Of a stretch of DNA of 64,000 nucleotides, positions 59,471 to 64,000 are shown piece by piece. The notes beneath the pieces are model-generated. The model was given only the letters and a program-made list of their open reading frames with translations, was not told the origin of the DNA and ran no database searches. The position numbers were made by a program, and so were the translations under genes. The stretch covers positions 46,959,758 through 47,023,757 of the forward strand of contig NC_087062.1 of assembly GCF_963678635.1 (NCBI RefSeq), written 5' to 3'. Numbering within the stretch: position 1 is the first letter of the stretch; every line of letters starts with the position of its first letter. Source of the stretch: Symsagittifera roscoffensis (lineage: Eukaryota; Xenacoelomorpha; Acoela; Convolutidae).

Positions 59471-59946
59471 TCTGCCATTGTAGGATCTCTGATTCTGCTC
59501 AGAAAACCTCTACTGTGTAGATGGTCATTGATGCCAGCAAACACAATCGTAATTGGGTTCATGTCCGTCTGCCTTTGCACCCCTATAGCCAAAGATATCG
59601 ATTGCAGTAAGTCCAAGTCGACCGCTGCCAACATTATGACGTCCGGCCAAAACAAAGACTTGGAGGTGTACACGAACTCTGAATTCGCTACTACCATAAT
59701 CTTGGCCTTCCTCATTTCTGCCTTGTCGTAGGCGGCGAAGATGGTCTCATCTTTCTTTATCGCTGTCAATCCGCCATATCTTTGGGCATCACCATCTTGG
59801 TTCACTAATTTTGGGTATACTCTTTCCTTCACATGACCAGGGGGTGTCGTCAGCTGCCTGAATATCTTCACGTGTTGTCCAATCGGCGCTCTCGTCGTCA
59901 GGAATCTTCCTGGTCTCTCTTCACGATTCCGCTCCTCATGATTCTA
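59413..59946 (-). CDS. ORF truncated at tandem-unit boundary, possible SGNH-like fragment, copy 1
   Basis: About 177 codons from the unit boundary (a TAG in the ATTCTATAAC boundary sequence closes the frame upstream) to 59413. No ATG begins it; GQHVKIFRQL is read through GTG. It has good coding character: DAQRYGGLTAIKKDETIFAAY, KIMVVANSEFVYTS, DVIMLAAVDLDLL and PITIVFAGINDHLHSRGFL. The alternation of beta-strand-like hydrophobic segments and the GIND motif recall block III (GxND) of SGNH hydrolases, but block I is not clear, so this is only a suggestion. Copy 2 is almost identical, with one Ile/Leu difference seen. The 5' part of the gene was lost when the tandem unit formed. Confidence 0.4.
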
Positions 59947-60050
59947 TAACTAATTTAAGTATCTATCTATCTATCTAGACTAATTGTTGTGATAAACTTA
60001 TTGTTCAGTTTCATATCTCGTAATGTCAAGACGAAATCGAGGGGTGCGTA

Positions 60051-60432
60051 TTCATAGGTTCCAAAATAAAAAAAACAGTCCCATATGTTCCAAAATAAAA
60101 AACAGTCGCATAAGTTCCAAATCTTTTCGATTGGTTAAAAGACTAATTTAGCCGAGTCTCGGTTTGAGGTCGCCCGTGGGCGCGCTACGCAAGCATCGCC
60201 GCTTTATGGCGATAGCCGGCTCTAAATTTCGTATAGAGTCCTACACTTTGGTGGCAAGCTCGCAACACGTTGGCGCGGCTGCGGCGGTCACTTTTCTGCA
60301 GCTTGAGCTTATGCTGGTTGAACAACAAACAATCAATCCATAAATTCGTAGGCTCAAATTTCAACCAATCAGAATTCAAGAAGACAAATTTTGGAACTTA
60401 TGCGACTGATTTTTTATTTTGAAACCTATAAA
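60051..60432. mobile_element. Tc1/mariner-type MITE, copy 2
   Basis: 382 bp, flanked by TA (60049-60050 and 60433-60434). The right terminal repeat has decayed (AAACCTATAAA instead of GAACCTATGAA), a change shared with copy 3, so copies 2 and 3 are closer to each other here than to copy 1. Confidence 0.8.
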
Positions 60433-60501
60433 TATTGGAACCTATGGGAATTCGCCAATCGAGGAGATGCTAACTCTGTCTCCTATGTTCGTGGTGACTA
60501 G

Positions 60502-60576
60502 TGCGGAAAGTGCAACAAGAAACGCGGTAGTCAATGGATTCAGTGTGACCTGTGCGACATCTGGTATCACTACCAG
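60502..60576 (+). pseudogene. PHD-finger-like exon fragment, copy 2
   Basis: Same 25 codons as in copy 1 with all zinc ligands and the WYH signature unchanged, again directly after TAG and without the last cysteines. It lies 70 bp after the MITE. Confidence 0.6.
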
Positions 60577-61349
60577 GCAATTCAATTCCTTGATTTTTTC
60601 GGAATTGGAATTGAGAAATCTCACTAGGCTTTGGAATTGAAGTTGCTTCAATTCCGAGTACAGGAATTGGAATTGACTAAAAATTTTTTATCAGATCGAT
60701 TCTGAAACAAGCGTTTTTGGTCTCTTCGACTGGGACGATCCTGAAATAAAATTTTTTGGTCTATCCGACTTAAGCGGCTATGAAATAAAAACTTTTGATC
60801 TATCCGGTTGATTCGCCGGACGCTTCCTTTTAATTTCGCAGATGTTCTTATGCTTGTGCTTGGCAGATGTATGTAACATTCGCCCGGAAGATAGATATGG
60901 ACGGAAAATAAAACTAAGTCCTAAGACGACTGGCTAACGTCTAAACAGAGCTTTACATGCTTTTCACCGTCTCTACCAAGCCAGTACTTTCGGTGGTCTT
61001 TTCTAACATCGGGTCGACAAAAAACGTAACTGCTTTCGGCTTCGGTCAAAACACTCAAATTAACTTAATTACATGCAGAAATAGTGAGCTCATGGCTGGG
61101 TCTCAGTATCCCCAGACCACGAGGTCACTCCTAAAAACAGGGCTACTACTTATTATATTACTATTGTTTTTGTTCAGTAGATAAAAATCATCATCTCCAT
61201 CGAAGATGGATCAACCCTTTCCCCCAACTCCTAGCTTCTCATCCTTATCAAAATGAATCCAGTTGTTAATTAAATTCAACTCAGGACATGACAGGAAGCT
61301 AAAAGTTTATATAAAAGGATAAAAGTCTCAGTTCCGAAACCCTTCCGGA

Positions 61350-61592
61350 TTATTGAATCCACTGAATCAAGCTCGCTAATCTTGACTTTTTCTTAATCCG
61401 GAAGGCTGTCCTCCACCCTTCACCGTTGTCTGCAACAGCCTTGCAACTATTGTAGCGACACAATAGTTGCAACTCGGAGTGTTCACTGCTATTCCTGCAA
61501 TCTGCTATTGTTTTTTCTCTTTTTCTCACAGTTTTCGTACTTATCGTCCGCGCAACTAATGTTGTTGTGTTGTTTTCTAGCTTTTCTGCCAA
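61350..61592 (-). CDS. Unrecognised 80-aa ORF, copy 2 only
   Basis: Starts with ATG (MAEKLENNTTTLVARTI) and is open for 80 codons. Copy 1 lacks 8 bp within the TTTTTCTC run near 61519, so there the frame breaks after about 24 codons. The perfect hairpins described for copy 1 lie inside this ORF. Probably not a functional gene. Confidence 0.2.
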   Translation of the reverse strand: MAEKLENNTTTLVARTISTKTVRKREKTIADCRNSSEHSELQLLCRYNSCKAVADNGEGWRTAFRIKKKSRLASLIQWIQ

Positions 61593-61650
61593 AATGGCCG
61601 TTGCTGACGTTTCTCAGAAATGTTACGTAATCACTTCGAAAATTTAAAAA

Positions 61651-61917
61651 TTAGCAATTTCCGAATCCTTTAACCTTCACCTTTTGTTCAATCGTCCAAA
61701 TAACGTTCTTAATTCTCAAAAATCGCCAATCCGGAAGGCTCGCTGCTAAAAATTCGAATTCCGCAGAGATTGCATTTTGGCCATTCTGGTCGAATGTCAC
61801 ATACTCCCCGGACAGTCCGGTCAATGTCCTCATTGAATCACGCAATGTTCGTAAAATAGATACAGTGTCATCGAACAGAGTTAACAAAATGCACGAAATT
61901 ACCTTTATCCACGTCAC
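61651..61917 (-). CDS. Unrecognised ORF, copy 2, longer form
   Basis: 88 codons; matches the 64-codon ORF of copy 1 and reads on because the stop is absent (CGA). Opens through GTG, no ATG. No domain recognised. Confidence 0.25.
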   Translation of the reverse strand: MTWIKVISCILLTLFDDTVSILRTLRDSMRTLTGLSGEYVTFDQNGQNAISAEFEFLAASLPDWRFLRIKNVIWTIEQKVKVKGFGNC

Positions 61918-61967
61918 ATCGACTCACTGCAGAACATAAATGGCATCATACTACATCACTATAGCCT

Positions 61968-62249
61968 TCAAATTCTTTCATTAATCTGCACATTGAGGAT
62001 ATGACCTAAGATAAAACATATTTTCTGACTTCCAATGTCAAGGTCCCGATTAAAACTTTTTCTCTTAGATTTAAAAGGTGTTGGCTTGCAGGACAGTCCT
62101 GCCAACCAACAAGCTAAAATTTTCCTACTATGCTTTTCCCTTCTGAATTCTTGCTTGTTATTGTCCTGAATATTAAAACTAAGAAACTCGGTGGTTAGCA
62201 AGAACAATGAAACAATCTCCCTCTTCGAGAGATTACTCAAGCCTTCCAT
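61968..62249 (-). CDS. Unrecognised 93-aa ORF, copy 2
   Basis: Counterpart of 58397-58678 with three amino-acid differences (Met/Leu, Asp/Glu, Ser/Leu) from three nucleotide changes. Starts with ATG. No domain recognised. Confidence 0.3.
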   Translation of the reverse strand: MEGLSNLSKREIVSLFLLTTEFLSFNIQDNNKQEFRREKHSRKILACWLAGLSCKPTPFKSKRKSFNRDLDIGSQKICFILGHILNVQINERI

Positions 62250-62624
62250 GTCACCACAAAGTGATCAGTTCTCCTAGCTGATTAAAAACAGTCAGGCAGG
62301 CTGGAATATTTTAATATACTCCTTCATTTAAGCCTTTCTAAATAAATAGTAAGTGAGTGTCTCTAAAGCCACTCGACTAAAATCAAAATGCAAATTTATA
62401 AATGCAACAATTTCAAAACTCAACTAAATGTTTCAGTTTTCAATTACAACTTGGTTGCTTGGTTTCTCACTTGAGTTTTTTCACACACATAAAACAACTC
62501 TGAGTTTTAACTTTTTCATCATTACTCCTTTGTTTTCTTCTTTTTTCGTCGTTTAGAAGTTCTAAAACTTCTAATTTCTTCTAATTTTCGTCTCTTTTTT
62601 CCCATCTTGCTTTTCGGTCATTCG

Positions 62625-62987
62625 TCAATGCTCCATTTCTTCCTCCTGTGATACTGACTCTGCACTCTCAGTCTCCGTATCTTGTAACACGTCGTTAGCA
62701 ATCCTGACGCTGCTGGAAGCCGTCCTCGAACACTTCTGCTCTTCCAACCTCTGTTTACAGCAATGTAGGGGATTCACGTTAGATTCTCTGTTCCTGCAGA
62801 AGCTGTTGTGGAGACACAACGTCACGTTTCTCTCCAAATCTTCTTTCAGCATCTCTGCTTTCTCCTTTCCACTACGTTCATTCGTCCTGGAAATTCTTTT
62901 CACAGCGGTGGTCACTGCATTCCGATGAGTCACGAGAGCTCGCTTAAAAGCTCCTGCTCCAATGTCCAGCTGATATTCACTGTACAC
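62625..62987 (-). CDS. Acidic-tailed ORF, copy 2
   Basis: 120-codon frame opening through GTG, ending in the Ser/Glu-rich tail shared with copy 1. This seems to be the form before the palindromic expansion. It overlaps the following ORF by 58 bases in another frame. Unrecognised. Confidence 0.3.
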   Translation of the reverse strand: MYSEYQLDIGAGAFKRALVTHRNAVTTAVKRISRTNERSGKEKAEMLKEDLERNVTLCLHNSFCRNRESNVNPLHCCKQRLEEQKCSRTASSSVRIANDVLQDTETESAESVSQEEEMEH

Positions 62988-63463
62988 TCTGCCATTGTAG
63001 GATCTCTGAGTCTGCTCAGAAAACCTCTACTGTGTAGATGGTCATTGATGCCAGCAAACACAATCGTAATTGGGTTCATGTCCGTCTGCCTTTGCACCCC
63101 TATAGCCAAAGATATCGATTGCAGTAAGTCCAAGTCGACCGCTGCCAACATTATGACGTCCGGCCAAAACAAAGACTTGGAGGTGTACACGAACTCTGAA
63201 TTCGCTACTACCATAATCTTGGCCTTCCTCATTTCTGCCTTGTCGTAGGCGGCGAAGATGGTCTCATCTTTCTTTATCGCTGTCAATCCGCCATATCTTT
63301 GGGCATCACCATCTTGGTTCACTAATTTTGGGTATACTCTTTCCTTCACATGACCAGGGGGTGTCGTCAGCTGCCTGAATATCTTCACGTGTTGTCCAAT
63401 CGGCGCTCTCGTCGTCAGGAATCTTCCTGGTCTCTCTTCACGATTCCGCTCCTCATGATTCTA
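62930..63463 (-). CDS. ORF truncated at tandem-unit boundary, possible SGNH-like fragment, copy 2
   Basis: Near-identical to 59413-59946 and cut at the same place by the unit boundary. It carries the same AGINDHLHSRG motif, with SRLRDPT instead of SRIRDPT. The preserved open frame in both copies may reflect recent duplication rather than selection. Confidence 0.4.
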
Positions 63464-64000
63464 TAACTAATTTAAGTATCTATCTATCTATCTAGACTAA
63501 TTGTTGTGATAAACTTATTGTTCAGTTTCATATCTCGTAATGTCAAGACGAAATCGAGGGGTGCGTATTCATAGGTTCCAAAATAAAAAAAAAACAGTCC
63601 CATATGTTCCAAAATAAAAAACAGTCGCATAAGTTCCAAATCTTTTCGATTGGTTAAAAGACTAAATTAGCCGAGTCTCGGTTTGAGGTCGCGCGTGGGC
63701 GCGCTACGCAAGCATCGCCGCTTTACGGCGATAGCCGGCTCTAAATTTCGTATAGAGTCCTACACTTTGGTGGCAAGCTCGCAACACGTTGGCGCGGCTG
63801 CGGCGGTCACTTTTCTGCAGCTTGAGCTTATGCTGGTTGAACAACAAACAATCAATCCATAAATTCGTAGGCTCAAATTTCAACCAATCAGAATTCAAGA
63901 AGACAAATTTTGGAACTTATGCGACTGATTTTTTATTTTGAAACCTATAAATATTGGAACCTATGGGAATTCGCCAATCGAGGAGATGCTAACTCTGTCT
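63458..64000. repeat. 3.5-kb tandem unit, start of copy 3
   Basis: Begins with ATTCTATAAC and the same microsatellite, contains a complete MITE, and is cut by the window end just before the PHD-like fragment. The array therefore continues to the right. Confidence 0.9.
63568..63951. mobile_element. Tc1/mariner-type MITE, copy 3
   Basis: 384 bp, TA on both sides (63566-63567 and 63952-63953). It has a longer A-run in the left terminal repeat and the same decayed right end as copy 2. Confidence 0.8.

Larger units (their letters stand above)
56378..59940. repeat. 3.5-kb tandem unit, copy 1 (3563 bp)
   Basis: Begins ATTCTATAAC and a (ATCT)n microsatellite (56397-56414) and runs to the next ATTCTATAAC at 59941. 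It is nearly identical to copy 2. Contents in order: MITE, PHD-like fragment, hairpin region, non-coding DNA, then several short minus-strand ORFs. Copy 1 alone has a palindromic expansion at 59199-59294. 58700-59040 is T-rich and shows no gene. Confidence 0.9.
59941..63457. repeat. 3.5-kb tandem unit, copy 2 (3517 bp)
   Basis: Second unit, 46 bp shorter than copy 1 mainly because it lacks the palindromic cluster; it has an extra 8 bp near 61519. Otherwise differences are scattered single bases. 62260-62620 is T-rich without a supportable gene. Confidence 0.9.

Overview
The window looks like repeat-dominated, AT-rich animal DNA (heterochromatin-like), probably from an invertebrate. That view rests on a ~167-bp satellite, Polinton/Maverick genes of the F54H12.2/F54H12.3 type known from animals, a Ty3/gypsy retrotransposon, and very short (64-67 nt) candidate introns. 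A nematode would fit the short introns, but the sequence does not prove it. I see no ordinary host gene beyond one weak two-exon candidate, and no rRNA, CRISPR or bacterial-style operon.

Layout. 1-253: end of a satellite array. 254-1717: fragment of a Polinton with an intact-looking adenovirus-type protease ORF (copy A). 1718-27030: about 25 kb of satellite made of alternating A and B monomers (169 + 165 = 334-bp dimer), organised into nested higher-order repeats of 667, 835, ~1000 and ~2331 bp, with multi-kb recent duplications. 27030-31880: a second, longer Polinton fragment (copy B). All its genes lie on the minus strand: integrase, minor capsid, small basic protein, major capsid and protease. 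Nearly all are broken by stops, frameshifts or a lost catalytic residue. It lacks the polymerase and ATPase of a full element. Both Polinton copies start at the same satellite junction, so satellite and Polinton were amplified together.

31880-36119 and 42325-54170: an older, more diverged branch of the same satellite. It carries nine copies of a ~309-bp GC-richer insert, seven of them mostly in a ~954-bp higher-order repeat, and a separate ~806-bp higher-order repeat further right. The satellite is split by a very young gypsy-type LTR retrotransposon (36120-42324, minus strand). Its two 229-bp LTRs look identical. Gag, protease, RT, RNase H and integrase are all recognisable, and the reading frame is broken twice at A-runs. 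Its coding strand carries an unexplained dispersed short motif.

54170-56377: low-repeat DNA with a candidate two-exon minus-strand gene, two tRNA-derived remnants and a possible gag remnant. 56378-64000: a tandem array of a ~3.5-kb unit (two full copies and the start of a third). Each full unit contains a 382-bp Tc1/mariner-type MITE with TA target duplications, a PHD-finger-like exon fragment hidden in a frame with no long ORF, several perfect hairpins, and a minus-strand ORF truncated at the unit boundary.

The parts interact mainly as genome architecture. Satellite expansion has carried mobile-element fragments along, and mobile elements have landed in the satellite. Only the gypsy element looks recently active.
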